A stretch of 64,000 nucleotides of DNA, from NCBI RefSeq assembly GCF_030323865.1, contig NZ_CP066362.1, positions 3,410,001-3,474,000 on the forward strand. Reading direction: 5' to 3'. Below the pieces are notes generated by a model. That model was given only the letters and a program-made list of their open reading frames with translations. It was not told the DNA's origin and did not search any database. Shown piece by piece: positions 34,676 to 43,363 of this stretch. The position numbers and the translations under genes are program-made. This DNA is from Pseudarthrobacter defluvii. GTDB taxonomy: Bacteria; Actinomycetota; Actinomycetes; Actinomycetales; Micrococcaceae. Position 1 is the first letter of the stretch. The number at the start of each line of letters is the position of its first letter.

Positions 34676-35704
34676 CTAGGGACAGCCGCAGGACTGCCTG
34701 ATGTGCAGCTTTGTGGGGAAGATCCGGTGCCGCGGTTTTTCGCCGCGGCTGGCTCCCACCAGTGCGGCCACGGCGGCTTCCGCCATGGCGGCCACGGGCT
34801 GTTCGACGGTTGTCAGCGGCGGCCACGAGTATTCGGAGTCCGCGGAGCCGTCAAAGGACGCCACGGCGATGTCGCCGGGAACGGACAGCCCCGCTTCGTG
34901 GATGGCGCGCAGGAGACCTATGCCCTGCATGTCCGACGTCGCAAAGATTGCCGTTGGCCGGTTCACCGACGCCAGCAGCCGCTGCCCGGCAACATAGCCT
35001 CCGGGCCTGGTGAAGGCGCTGTACGAGATGGGCCCCTCAGGCAGGCCCGCCTCCTGCAGGGCCTGCCGCCAGCCCACTTCGCGGCCGTCAGTGGAGCCGG
35101 AGACGTTGGTACCCATCGCCAGGCCAATATTGGCGTGGCCATGGCCAATGAGGTGTTCCACCGCAATCCGGGCACCGGCCGCCAGGTCCACGCCGATGCT
35201 GTTGAAGCCCGGCGCATCGCGTTCCTGGTTGAGCAGCACCGACGGAATGTCTGCCGTTTCCAGGGCTTCCAGGTCCGGTTCGAAAAGGACGCTGGCCAGC
35301 AACACCCCGTCCACCTGGCGTGCAGCCAAGTTACGGACGTTCCGCCGTTCCTTGGCGAGGTTCCCGTCTGAGTTGCTCAGCACCAGGGCGTAGCCAAGGG
35401 CCGCGGCCGCATCCTCCACTGCATGGGAGAACAGCGAGAAAAACGGGTTGGAGATGTCCGGGACGATGAGGCCCAGCGTCTCGCTTGAACCCAGTTTGAG
35501 CGCCCGGGCGGCGGCGTTGGGCCGGTAGCCCAGGACGCGGATGGCGTCCTGGACCTTGGCTTCGGTGGCCGGGGCCACCTTCTTGGGACCGCCGTTGACC
35601 ACATAGCTCACGACGGCGGTGCTGACGCCCGCAAAGCGGGCGACATCCTTGCGCGTCACCGGCCCGCGCGGGGCCGGCACAGCCGAAGTGGTCATGGAGT
35701 ACAT
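34676..35704 (-). CDS. LacI-family repressor of the alpha-galactoside cluster
   Basis: A 342-residue regulator. The HTH begins VTRKDVARFAGVSTAVVSYVVNGG with the hinge YRPNAAARAL, and the periplasmic-binding-like core runs from TLGLIVPDISNPFFSLFSHAVEDAA to TTVEQPVAAMAEAAV. The start is the ATG at 35704 (MYSMTTS) or at 35695. It lies 5 bp after the oxidoreductase gene on the same strand, so the two are cotranscribed away from the divergent transporter operon. The ATCTACTCGnGT dyads in the intervening promoter region are its likely operators. Confidence 0.9.
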   Translation of the reverse strand: MYSMTTSAVPAPRGPVTRKDVARFAGVSTAVVSYVVNGGPKKVAPATEAKVQDAIRVLGYRPNAAARALKLGSSETLGLIVPDISNPFFSLFSHAVEDAAAALGYALVLSNSDGNLAKERRNVRNLAARQVDGVLLASVLFEPDLEALETADIPSVLLNQERDAPGFNSIGVDLAAGARIAVEHLIGHGHANIGLAMGTNVSGSTDGREVGWRQALQEAGLPEGPISYSAFTRPGGYVAGQRLLASVNRPTAIFATSDMQGIGLLRAIHEAGLSVPGDIAVASFDGSADSEYSWPPLTTVEQPVAAMAEAAVAALVGASRGEKPRHRIFPTKLHIRQSCGCP

Positions 35705-35709
35705 GCTAG

Positions 35710-36912
35710 CTACCAGTTGGCCGGGGCGTCGCCGAAGTCACGGATGGGCAGCCGCGCGCCGTTCTGCCGGGCCGATTCGTGGGCCACGATCCCGGGGAGG
35801 GTGAAGCGGGCAGCAGCCCAGGCGTTGACCGGCGGCAGCGTGCGGTTGTTCACGGCTGTGACGAAATCGTCCACCAGGAAGTGGTGGCTGCCTTCGTGTC
35901 CGTTGGGGGCACCAAGGAACTCCGCAGGCAGCCGCTCAGCATCATGGACCGGGGAGAGACCCGAGACAAAGGCGTCGCGGAGCTCCGGGGCAACGTTGGC
36001 CAGCGACGGGTCGTCCAGGGGAATGCTGGGGCGGGTCTCCATCTGCTCCGAGATGTCGTGGACGTTTTGCTTGTCCTGCCAAACGGTAACCTTGGCGAGC
36101 TGCTCGAAGCTGGCCTCGGTGCCGAAGAAGCGGAACCGGGATTCACGGATGTGCGAGGGGTAGCCAACGCGGCGCATTTCGTTGGTGCGCATGGCGCCGC
36201 CGTCGTTCAGCTCGAAGAGCGCCGTGGCATTTGAAAAGTCGTTGCCGAACATACTGACGTCCTTGTCGAACACTCCGTCGTTCCGCTGGTCCCTGACTCC
36301 GATACAGCTCACGCTGACGGCGTGCGATGGGATGGCGCCGAGCACTCCCCCGATTGCATGCGTGGGGTAGAGCATGGGCGGGTAGCTGGCAGTCTCCTTC
36401 CACCGCTCGCCGCCGCTGTACTGGTACGCGTCGTAGAAGCCCAGGTCCATGTCATGGACGTAGTCGCCCTCAGAGTAGAAGATGCGCCCGAACTTGCCGG
36501 CGGCGTGCTGTTCCCGGGCGTAGACCGTGGCCGGGTTGTAGTAGCTGGTCTCCCCCATCATGTAAACCAGGCCTGTGTCCCGGACGGCGTCGATGATGCG
36601 CGCGATTTCCTCCTCGGACACCGCCATGGGAACGGCCGAGTAGACATGCTTGCCGGCGCGGAGGGCCCGCTCCACCAAGGGGCCGTGGGTCCAGCGCTGG
36701 GTAAAGATCGCCACGGCGTCGACGTCCGAGGCGAGCAGGGCGTCGAAGTCCGCTTCCTGCCCCGCAAGGTGGTACCGGTCCACGGCCTCGGCCGCCCGTT
36801 CGGCGCGCTCGTCCACCACGTAGACGGCCTTCACGCCCGGGTGCAGATTGAAAAGGTGTGCGAACTGTGAGCCGAACTGGCCTGCGCCCACGATGCCGAT
36901 AGAGAACGTCAT
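35710..36912 (-). CDS. Gfo/Idh/MocA-family oxidoreductase
   Basis: A 400-residue NAD(P)-dependent enzyme of the glucose-fructose oxidoreductase family. The N-terminal Rossmann motif is IGIVGAGQFGSQFAHLF. AGKHVYSAVPMAVSEEE corresponds to the conserved Lys loop (normally EKP, here SAVP, an unusual substitution). The second domain contains SGGERWKETASYPPMLYPTHAIG with a His typical of sugar-acting members. Retaining NAD-dependent glycosidases (GH109/GH4-like logic) are a possible alternative. ATG at 36912 has GGAAGG upstream. It is divergent from the alpha-galactoside transporter and cotranscribed with the LacI gene, so it probably acts on galactose or another sugar released there. Confidence 0.82.
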   Translation of the reverse strand: MTFSIGIVGAGQFGSQFAHLFNLHPGVKAVYVVDERAERAAEAVDRYHLAGQEADFDALLASDVDAVAIFTQRWTHGPLVERALRAGKHVYSAVPMAVSEEEIARIIDAVRDTGLVYMMGETSYYNPATVYAREQHAAGKFGRIFYSEGDYVHDMDLGFYDAYQYSGGERWKETASYPPMLYPTHAIGGVLGAIPSHAVSVSCIGVRDQRNDGVFDKDVSMFGNDFSNATALFELNDGGAMRTNEMRRVGYPSHIRESRFRFFGTEASFEQLAKVTVWQDKQNVHDISEQMETRPSIPLDDPSLANVAPELRDAFVSGLSPVHDAERLPAEFLGAPNGHEGSHHFLVDDFVTAVNNRTLPPVNAWAAARFTLPGIVAHESARQNGARLPIRDFGDAPANW

Positions 36913-36955
36913 TGTTGTGCCTTCCGTGAGGGGGATACCCGAGTTTTGCACTGCA

Positions 36956-36971
36956 ATCTACTCGAGTCAAC
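36956..36971. promoter_or_regulatory. Candidate LacI operator O1, oxidoreductase side
   Basis: ATCTACTCGAGTCAAC shares ATCTACTCG with the more symmetric dyad 77 bp away. It contains the palindrome CTCGAG, and overlaps a minus-strand -35-like TTGACT for the oxidoreductase gene. Confidence 0.5.
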
Positions 36972-37019
36972 ATCCAATAAATGGAAATAACTTCAACGCG
37001 TGAAACAAAAAGTAAGGTC

Positions 37020-37049
37020 TTGCCATCATTCTATCTACTCGTGTAGATT
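37020..37049 (+). promoter_or_regulatory. Candidate promoter of the alpha-galactoside transporter operon
   Basis: TTGCCA (37020-37025) and TAGATT (37044-37049) are separated by 18 bp. The LacI-type dyad O2 covers the spacer and most of the -10, as expected for repression. Confidence 0.4.
37033..37048. promoter_or_regulatory. Candidate LacI operator O2, transporter side
   Basis: ATCTACTCGTGTAGAT is a 16-bp dyad with 6-bp perfect arms ATCTAC/GTAGAT and a central CG, the usual LacI-family form. Together with O1 it flanks the divergent promoters of the cluster. Confidence 0.65.
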
Positions 37050-37060
37050 CCTTCCCAGCT

Positions 37061-37076
37061 TGTTACCTCCATCACA
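37061..37076. promoter_or_regulatory. CRP/GlxR-like site before the alpha-galactoside transporter
   Basis: TGTTACCTCCATCACA matches TGTGA-N6-TCACA at 9 of 10 positions, 18 bp before the permease start. Its position downstream of the likely -10 suggests a road-block if it is bound. Confidence 0.35.
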
Positions 37077-37094
37077 CTCAGGAAAGGGTCGACG

Positions 37095-38027
37095 ATGACC
37101 ACCCTTACCAGGAACGCCAGTCCGGTTCAGCACTCCGTGCCCCGGGCGGTGAAGCGCCGGGGGCGCAGCGACCTGAAGACCGCACTGTTCTTCATCGCGC
37201 CGGCCATGATCGGATTTATCGTTTTCTACCTGGTGCCCACACTCCGGGGCATCTACCTCAGCTTCACCGAGTACAGCATCCTCGGCGACCCCACCTGGAT
37301 TGGCACCGCCAATTACCAGGCCATCGCCAAGGACCCCCTGTTCTGGAACGCCCTGGCGGTCACCTCGCAGTACGTGCTGATTAACATCGCCCTGCAGACC
37401 GCACTGGCACTGGGACTGGCCCTCCTCATGCACCGGGTGGCCAAGTCAACCCTCATCCGCGGCGCCCTCCTCCTGCCGTACCTAATGGCCAACGTGATAG
37501 CCGCCCTCCTGTGGTTCTGGCTGCTGGACTACCAGATCGGCATCGTCAACTACTTCATCGAGGCCGTGGGCCTGCCCAAGGTGGCGTTCTTCGGCAGCGA
37601 GGAATGGGCCATCCCCACCCAGGCACTCATCAACACCTGGCGGCACATGGGCTACACCGCACTGCTGCTCTTCGCCGGACTGCAGGCCATCCCCAACCAC
37701 GTCTATGAGGTGGCCAACCTGGACGGCGCCTCGCCCTGGCAGACCTTCCGCAAGATCACCATGCCGCTGCTCCGCCCGGTACTTGTGCTGGTCCTGATCG
37801 TCACCGTCATCGGCTCCTTCCAGGTGTTCGACACCGTGGCCGTCACCACCCAGGGCGGGCCGGTCAACGCCAGCCGCGTGCTGCAGTTCTACATCTACCA
37901 AAAGGCCTTCACTGAATCAGACTTCGGCTACGGTTCCGCCCTGGCCGTCATCCTCTTCGTCATCCTCGCCCTGGTGGCATTCATCCAGATGAAGTTCCTC
38001 AAGGGCAACGAATCGGACCTGGACTAA
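37095..38027 (+). CDS. Alpha-galactoside ABC transporter permease (MalF/CUT1 type)
   Basis: A 310-residue membrane protein with about six helices (first TALFFIAPAMIGFIVFYLV). The EAA loop reads YEVANLDGASPWQTFRKITMPLLRP, near residue 215. AGGAAAGG precedes the ATG. It is the first gene of a four-gene operon: permease, permease, binding protein, alpha-galactosidase. The order is unusual because the binding protein is normally first. The substrate is assigned from the linked GH36 enzyme: melibiose, raffinose or related galactosides. Confidence 0.88.
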   Translation: MTTLTRNASPVQHSVPRAVKRRGRSDLKTALFFIAPAMIGFIVFYLVPTLRGIYLSFTEYSILGDPTWIGTANYQAIAKDPLFWNALAVTSQYVLINIALQTALALGLALLMHRVAKSTLIRGALLLPYLMANVIAALLWFWLLDYQIGIVNYFIEAVGLPKVAFFGSEEWAIPTQALINTWRHMGYTALLLFAGLQAIPNHVYEVANLDGASPWQTFRKITMPLLRPVLVLVLIVTVIGSFQVFDTVAVTTQGGPVNASRVLQFYIYQKAFTESDFGYGSALAVILFVILALVAFIQMKFLKGNESDLD

Positions 38028-38037
38028 GGACGCTCCC

Positions 38038-38961
38038 ATGACCACCGCAAAAGTTTCCGCCCCTGCCCGGCCCGCCACCCGCCGTCGTCCGTTCAGCTGG
38101 CGCCGCACGGCCGCCTGGACCCTCGTCGCCCTCGCAGTTGCCGTTTCAGTGCTCCCGTTCTACTGGATCCTCCGGACGGCGCTGTCCACCAACGGGTCAC
38201 TGGCCGGCAACGCCACCAACCTGCTTCCCGCAGACTTCAACCTGGGCGCATTCCAGCGCGTCTTTGGCCTGCAGTCCCCGGAAGATGCCGTGGCACAGGG
38301 CGGCTCCGGAGCCCAAATCGACTTTTGGAGCTACCTGCGCAACTCCGTGCTCTTTGCCTCCATCACCACCATCGGGGCCGTGTTCTTCAGCGCCATGGCG
38401 GCCTACGCCTTCGCCCGGCTGCGCTGGCGTGGACGGAACATGGTGTTCAGCCTGTTCCTGGCCACCATGATGGTGCCCCCGATCTTCACCGCGCTGCCCA
38501 ACTTCCTCCTCATCAAGAACCTGGGCCTGCTCAACACCATGGTGGGCCTGGTTCTCCCGTACATCTTCATGACCCCGTTCGCCATCTTCTTCCTCCGGCA
38601 GTTCTTCCTCAACATGTCCCGTGAGGTGGAGGAAGCGGCAATGCTCGACGGCGCCAAGCACCTGCGGATCTTCTTCCAGATCATCCTGCCCAACGCCGCA
38701 GCTCCCATCGCCACCCTTGCCCTGCTCACCTTCATCGGCCAGTGGAACGAGTACTTCTGGCCGCTGCTGGTGGGCCAGGACGAATCCGTCCGCGTCCTCA
38801 CCGTGGGCCTGGGCGTCTTCAAGTCCCAATCCCCGCAGGGCGCCCCCGACTGGTCCGGACTGATGGCAGCCACCCTGGTTTCGGCCCTGCCCGTCCTGAT
38901 CCTGTTCGCCGCCTTTGGCAAGAAAATCGTCAACTCCATCGGCTTCTCCGGCATCAAATAA
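38038..38961 (+). CDS. Alpha-galactoside ABC transporter permease (MalG/CUT1 type)
   Basis: A 307-residue permease starting 10 bp after its partner. The first helix is TAAWTLVALAVAVSVLPFYWIL. The EAA loop reads EEAAMLDGAKHLRIFFQIILPNAAAPI, and the C-terminus is FGKKIVNSIGFSGIK. A 97-bp spacer with no clear structure separates it from the binding-protein gene. No ATPase is encoded in the operon. Confidence 0.88.
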   Translation: MTTAKVSAPARPATRRRPFSWRRTAAWTLVALAVAVSVLPFYWILRTALSTNGSLAGNATNLLPADFNLGAFQRVFGLQSPEDAVAQGGSGAQIDFWSYLRNSVLFASITTIGAVFFSAMAAYAFARLRWRGRNMVFSLFLATMMVPPIFTALPNFLLIKNLGLLNTMVGLVLPYIFMTPFAIFFLRQFFLNMSREVEEAAMLDGAKHLRIFFQIILPNAAAPIATLALLTFIGQWNEYFWPLLVGQDESVRVLTVGLGVFKSQSPQGAPDWSGLMAATLVSALPVLILFAAFGKKIVNSIGFSGIK

Positions 38962-39058
38962 CCCTCCCTCCAACCACCCCCTCCACAATTCCCCCGGCCG
39001 CTCCCCGGCGCCCGGCCACGGCGGCCTGCCCGGAAGCACCTTGAAAGGACCCCCTCCC

Positions 39059-40399
39059 ATGAAAAAGAAAGCACTCACCTCCCTGGCTGCAGCGGCAGCC
39101 GCAGTCCTGGCCCTCTCCGCCTGCGGTGGCGGTAGCTCCGCCGACGCCGGCAAGGGTGAAATCAACTACTGGCTCTGGGACGCCAACCAGCTCCCCGCGT
39201 ACAAGCAGTGTGCGGACGACTTCCACAAGGCCAACCCGGACATCACCGTCAAGGTCACCCAGCGCGGCTGGGACGACTACTGGGGCACCCTCACCAACGG
39301 CTTCGTGGCCGGCACCGCGCCGGACGTGTTCACCGACCACCTGGGCAAGTACCCGGAATTCATCAAGAACAAGCAGCTGCTCGCGCTCGATGACGCAGTC
39401 AAGAAGGACAACATCGACACCGGCGTCTACAACTCCGGCCTCGCCGACCTTTGGGTGGGACAGGACGGCAAGCGCTACGGGTTGCCGAAGGACTGGGACA
39501 CCATCGCCCTGTTCTACAACACCAAGCTCGCAGCCGACGCCGGCGTCACCCCCGAACAGATGGCCAACCTCACCTGGAACCCCCAGGACGGCGGCACGTA
39601 CGAAAAGACCATCGCCCACCTGACTGTGGACAAGAACGGCAAGCGCGGCGATGAGCCCGGGTTCGACAAGAACAACGTGGCGGTCTACGGCTTGGGCCTC
39701 AACGGGTCCGGCTCCGGACAGGGCCAGACCGAATGGAGCTACCTCACCGGCACCACCGACTGGACCCACACCGACAAGAACCCGTGGGGCAAGCACTACA
39801 ACTACGACGACCCCAGGTTCCAGGAAAGCATCGACTGGTTCGCCGGCCTGGTGGACAAGGGGTACATGCCCAAGCTGGAAACTACGGTGGGCGCCAGCAT
39901 GGCGGACACCTTTGCCGCCGGCAAGTCCGTCATCAACGCCAACGGTTCCTGGATGATCGGCCAGTACACCGGCTACAAGGACGTCAAGGTGGGCATCGCC
40001 CCCACCCCCACCGGCGTCAACGGCAAGCGCGCCAGCATGTACAACGGCCTGGCGGACTCCATCTACGCCGGCACCAAGAAGAAGGACGCCGCCATCAAGT
40101 GGGTCGAGTACCTCGGCTCCGCCGCCTGCCAGGACGTGGTGGCAGCCAAGGCCGTGGTGTTCCCGGCCATCAAGACCTCCGCCGACAAAGCCGTGGAGGC
40201 CTTCAAGGCCAAGGGCGTGGACGTGACCCCGTTCAGCCAGCAGGTCAAGGATGGCACCACCTTCCTCTACCCGATTGCTGACAATGCAGCCAAGGTTGAC
40301 GGCATCATGAAGCCCGCCATGGACGCGGTCGTCTCGGGCAAGGCTAAAGCCAGCTCACTGACCCAGGCCAGCGACCAGGTCAACGCCCTGTTCAAGTAA
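39059..40399 (+). CDS. Alpha-galactoside ABC transporter substrate-binding lipoprotein
   Basis: A 446-residue solute-binding lipoprotein with signal MKKKALTSLAAAAAAVLALSAC (lipobox LSAC) and a Gly/Ser tether. The mature protein shows sugar-binding family features: NYWLWDANQLPAYKQCADDF, GTAPDVFTDHLGKYPEF, LPKDWDTIALFYNTKL, ANGSWMIGQYTGY and CQDVVAAKAVVFPAI. The start at 39059 has GAAAGGA upstream; the open frame begins earlier inside the permease gene. The substrate is inferred from the alpha-galactosidase gene downstream. Confidence 0.88.
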   Translation: MKKKALTSLAAAAAAVLALSACGGGSSADAGKGEINYWLWDANQLPAYKQCADDFHKANPDITVKVTQRGWDDYWGTLTNGFVAGTAPDVFTDHLGKYPEFIKNKQLLALDDAVKKDNIDTGVYNSGLADLWVGQDGKRYGLPKDWDTIALFYNTKLAADAGVTPEQMANLTWNPQDGGTYEKTIAHLTVDKNGKRGDEPGFDKNNVAVYGLGLNGSGSGQGQTEWSYLTGTTDWTHTDKNPWGKHYNYDDPRFQESIDWFAGLVDKGYMPKLETTVGASMADTFAAGKSVINANGSWMIGQYTGYKDVKVGIAPTPTGVNGKRASMYNGLADSIYAGTKKKDAAIKWVEYLGSAACQDVVAAKAVVFPAIKTSADKAVEAFKAKGVDVTPFSQQVKDGTTFLYPIADNAAKVDGIMKPAMDAVVSGKAKASSLTQASDQVNALFK

Positions 40400-40409
40400 G
40401 CCCTCCAAC

Positions 40410-40435
40410 GTGGCTGCGTATGTGGTCGCAGCCAC
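40410..40435 (+). terminator. Hairpin after the binding-protein gene
   Basis: GTGGCTGCG (40410-40418) pairs perfectly with CGCAGCCAC (40427-40435) around an 8-base loop, 10 bases past the stop. With the next hairpin it probably lowers read-through into the alpha-galactosidase gene. Confidence 0.5.
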
Positions 40436-40437
40436 CC

Positions 40438-40485
40438 GGCCGGGTGCCGCCGTCCTCCTCCTCGCGACGGCGGCGGCACCCGGCC
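40438..40485 (+). terminator. Long GC hairpin before the alpha-galactosidase gene
   Basis: GGCCGGGTGCCGCCGTC (40438-40454) pairs with GACGGCGGCGGCACCCGGCC (40466-40485) apart from a 3-base bulge. It is a strong tandem partner of the preceding hairpin, so galactosidase expression may be partly uncoupled from the transporter genes. Confidence 0.55.
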
Positions 40486-40554
40486 ACCCCTTCCCCTCAA
40501 TTTCGTCTTGTGCGTAACTTAAGGCGCACGCCCTGAACACCGAAAGAGACCGCC

Positions 40555-42765
40555 ATGGACCCCCTGCATCTCCGTTCCGCCGGCACCAGCCTGCTGATCA
40601 GCTTCGACAGCGGGGAGGCCGAGGTCATCCATTGGGGCGCCGACCTGGGCACGGAACTGCCGGACCTGGCGGTCCTGGCCGGACCCGTGGGGCATTCCTC
40701 CATCGATGCACGGGTCCCCGCAAGCCTGCTCCCCCAGGCTTCGTCGTCCTGGCGGGGCCGTCCCGCCCTGCGCGGCCACCGGATCAGCGACGGCGCCGCA
40801 GGCCTTGACTTCTCCTCCCGCCTCCGCGTCACGTCCGTGAATGCCGAAGGAGCAGAGGACGCCGCGGGCAATGCCGCCACCATCGTGCAGGCCGACGACA
40901 ACACCGGCATCAGCGTTTCGACCACGATCAAACTGCACCCCGGCGGCCTGCTGGAACTGCGGCACACCGTCACCAACAACGGCACCACCCCCTTCCAGGT
41001 GGACGAACTGGCAACCGTCCTGCCCGTGGCGCCTGACGCCGTCGAACTCCTCGACCTGACCGGACGCTGGTGCCGGGAACGCCACCCTCAGCGGCGGCCC
41101 ATCCAGCAGGGCACCTGGGTCCGGACCGGACGCCACGGCCGGACCGGGCACGATTCCTCCCTGCTGTTCGCGGCCGGCACCCGAAGCTTTGGAAACCGGC
41201 ACGGCAAGGTCTGGGCGACGCACCTTGCCTGGAGCGGCAACCACGAACAGTTCGCGGACACCATCGGCGACGGCAGGACCATGATCGGCGGATCGGAACT
41301 CCTGGGTCCTGCCGAGGTCATCCTGGAAGCGGGCGGCAGCTACACCACCCCTGCCCTGTTCGCCGCCTACTCGGACCGGGGCCTGGACGGCATCACGGAG
41401 GCGTTCTACAGCTGGTTCCGCTCCCGCCCGCACCACGTGCTGCCTGCCGCCACCACCGGTCAGCCCGCAGGAAAGCCCCGCCCGGTGGTGCTCAACACCT
41501 GGGAAGCCGTGTACTTCGACCACAACCTGGACGCACTGACAGAGTTGGCTGACTCCGCCGCGGACCTTGGCGTGGAGCGCTTCGTGCTCGACGACGGCTG
41601 GTTCCGCGGGCGCCGTGACGACCATGCCGGGCTGGGCGACTGGTATGTGGATGAGACCGTCTGGCCGGAAGGCCTCACCCCACTGATCGACGCCGTCACC
41701 TCCCGCGGGATGGAATTCGGCCTGTGGGTGGAACCGGAGATGGTCAACCTGGATTCGGACATCGCCCGGGCCCATCCAGACTGGATTTCGGGCCCCTCGG
41801 CCGTGGCGCACAAGGACGGGGGCCGGCTGCCGCTCGAGTGGCGCAACCAGCACGTGATCGACCTCGTGAACCCGGAGGCGTGGCAGTACGTCTTTGACCG
41901 GATCTCAGCCCTCCTGTCCGGCAACAACATCAGCTACCTGAAGTGGGACCAGAACCGGGACCTCGTTGAACAGGGCCACGGCGGCCGCGCTTCGGTCCAC
42001 GAACAGACCCTCGCCGCCTACCGGCTGTTCGACGAGCTCCGCAAGGCACACCCCGGCGTCGAAATTGAGAGCTGTTCCTCCGGCGGCGCCCGGGTGGACC
42101 TGGGCATCCTGGAGCGGACGGACCGGATCTGGGCCTCCGACTGCAACGACGCGCTGGAGCGGCAGACCATCCAGCGCTGGACTGAGGCCGTGGTTCCGCC
42201 GGAACTCGTGGGCAGCCACATCGGCCCCACCACCTCGCACACCACCGCCCGCACCCACGACCTTTCCTTCCGGGGCATCACCGCCCTGTTCGGCCACTTC
42301 GGGATGGAATGGGACGTGCGCAGCGTGCAGGGCAAGGAGCGCGGGGAACTGCGGCGCATCGTGGGCCTTTACAAGGAACACCGGGACCTGATCCACAGCG
42401 GCCGCCCCGTCCACGCGGACGTTGCGGACGACGCCTTCCTGCTCCACGGCGTGGTAGCAGAGGGGCCCGTTGCGGAAAGCACGACGGCGGCACTGTTCGC
42501 CCTGGTCAGCACGCGCACCTCAGCGGCCGAGCAGCCGGGACGGATCGGCATCCCGGGGCTCGAGGATGCGCGCAGCTACCGCGTGGAGGTGGTCTTCCCC
42601 GCTGAAGACGACGCCGACTACCGCCACACGGTCACGCAGGTCCAGCCGCCGGCGTGGCTGTCGAAGGGGGCGGTGGCCACCGGCAGGTTCCTTGCGGAAG
42701 TGGGCCTGCCAATGCCCAACCTGAACCCGGAGCACGCCCTGCTACTGACGGTCACAGCCCTCTAA
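40555..42765 (+). CDS. Alpha-galactosidase, glycoside hydrolase family 36
   Basis: A 736-residue cytoplasmic enzyme without signal peptide that releases galactose from melibiose, raffinose and similar oligosaccharides. The GH36 pattern is clear: an N-terminal beta-supersandwich, then NTWEAVYFDHN at the barrel start, RFVLDDGWFRGRRDD, GLWVEPEMVN, the nucleophile in YLKWDQNRDL, CSSGGARVDLG, and the acid/base Asp in WASDCNDALERQ. It ends with an antiparallel C-terminal beta domain. The absence of export signals together with the linked importer implies whole oligosaccharides are imported and cleaved inside. Confidence 0.94.
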   Translation: MDPLHLRSAGTSLLISFDSGEAEVIHWGADLGTELPDLAVLAGPVGHSSIDARVPASLLPQASSSWRGRPALRGHRISDGAAGLDFSSRLRVTSVNAEGAEDAAGNAATIVQADDNTGISVSTTIKLHPGGLLELRHTVTNNGTTPFQVDELATVLPVAPDAVELLDLTGRWCRERHPQRRPIQQGTWVRTGRHGRTGHDSSLLFAAGTRSFGNRHGKVWATHLAWSGNHEQFADTIGDGRTMIGGSELLGPAEVILEAGGSYTTPALFAAYSDRGLDGITEAFYSWFRSRPHHVLPAATTGQPAGKPRPVVLNTWEAVYFDHNLDALTELADSAADLGVERFVLDDGWFRGRRDDHAGLGDWYVDETVWPEGLTPLIDAVTSRGMEFGLWVEPEMVNLDSDIARAHPDWISGPSAVAHKDGGRLPLEWRNQHVIDLVNPEAWQYVFDRISALLSGNNISYLKWDQNRDLVEQGHGGRASVHEQTLAAYRLFDELRKAHPGVEIESCSSGGARVDLGILERTDRIWASDCNDALERQTIQRWTEAVVPPELVGSHIGPTTSHTTARTHDLSFRGITALFGHFGMEWDVRSVQGKERGELRRIVGLYKEHRDLIHSGRPVHADVADDAFLLHGVVAEGPVAESTTAALFALVSTRTSAAEQPGRIGIPGLEDARSYRVEVVFPAEDDADYRHTVTQVQPPAWLSKGAVATGRFLAEVGLPMPNLNPEHALLLTVTAL

Positions 42766-42777
42766 ACCACCATCGGC

Positions 42778-42825
42778 TGCTGAGTACTTGTCGTTTTCGA
42801 GCTCGAGAACGACAAGTACTCAGCA
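42778..42825. repeat. 48-bp near-perfect intergenic palindrome
   Basis: Two 24-bp halves (42778-42801 and 42802-42825) are reverse complements except at one position, and that one can form a G-U pair in plus-strand RNA. The outer arms start TGCTGAGTACTTGTCG and the centre is CTCGAG-like. It lies between the alpha-galactosidase and aroQ genes. The perfect arms and lack of a T-tract suggest a dispersed palindromic element (REP-like) rather than a simple terminator. Confidence 0.7.
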
Positions 42826-42888
42826 ACGGACGAAATGGGCCGGCGTAAGAATGCGCGGTGGGCAGGGCCACCCGATAGATTTGCAGGC

Positions 42889-43353
42889 ATGACTGAAGCC
42901 TCCTCCACTGTCGAAGCCGGCCGCGGCACCATCCTGGTCATCAATGGCCCTAACCTGAACCTCCTCGGCACCCGCGAGCCGGAAAAGTACGGTACCTCCA
43001 CCCTTGCCGACGTGGAACAGCTGGCAGCCTCAGCTGCCAGGGAACATGGTTTTGCGGTGGAATGCCTCCAGTCCAACCATGAGGGTGTCCTGCTGGACGC
43101 CATCCACGCAGCGAGGGGGACCGCCGCCGGCATCGTCCTGAACGCCGGCGCCTTCACGCACACCTCCGTGGCACTCCGTGACGCCCTTGCAGCCGTCCAG
43201 CTTCCCGCCGTCGAGGTTCACATCACCAACGTGCACCAGCGCGAGGAATTCCGGCACCACTCCTACCTGTCGCCGGTCTGCGCCGCGGTGATCGTGGGCG
43301 CAGGGGTGTTCGGTTACAAGCTGGCCGTCGATTACCTGGCCGAGGTCCTGTAA
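42889..43353 (+). CDS. aroQ: Type II 3-dehydroquinate dehydratase
   Basis: Converts 3-dehydroquinate to 3-dehydroshikimate, in the shikimate pathway or in quinate breakdown. The 154-residue enzyme has [18 protein letters not shown] with the active-site loop Tyr and Arg, [10 protein letters not shown], the catalytic-site stretch [16 protein letters not shown], and [20 protein letters not shown]. The start at 42889 has GCAGG upstream. It stands alone, without other shikimate genes in the window, and converges on the protease gene 10 bp away. Confidence 0.93.
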   Translation: MTEASSTVEAGRGTILVINGPNLNLLGTREPEKYGTSTLADVEQLAASAAREHGFAVECLQSNHEGVLLDAIHAARGTAAGIVLNAGAFTHTSVALRDALAAVQLPAVEVHITNVHQREEFRHHSYLSPVCAAVIVGAGVFGYKLAVDYLAEVL

Positions 43354-43363
43354 CCGGCAGGTT

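Noticed and set aside
40410..40485. The tandem hairpins after the galactoside-binding protein as a riboswitch
   Set aside because: They are simple stem-loops in the 3' region with no conserved aptamer pattern I recognise; terminator or stabiliser is the simpler reading.
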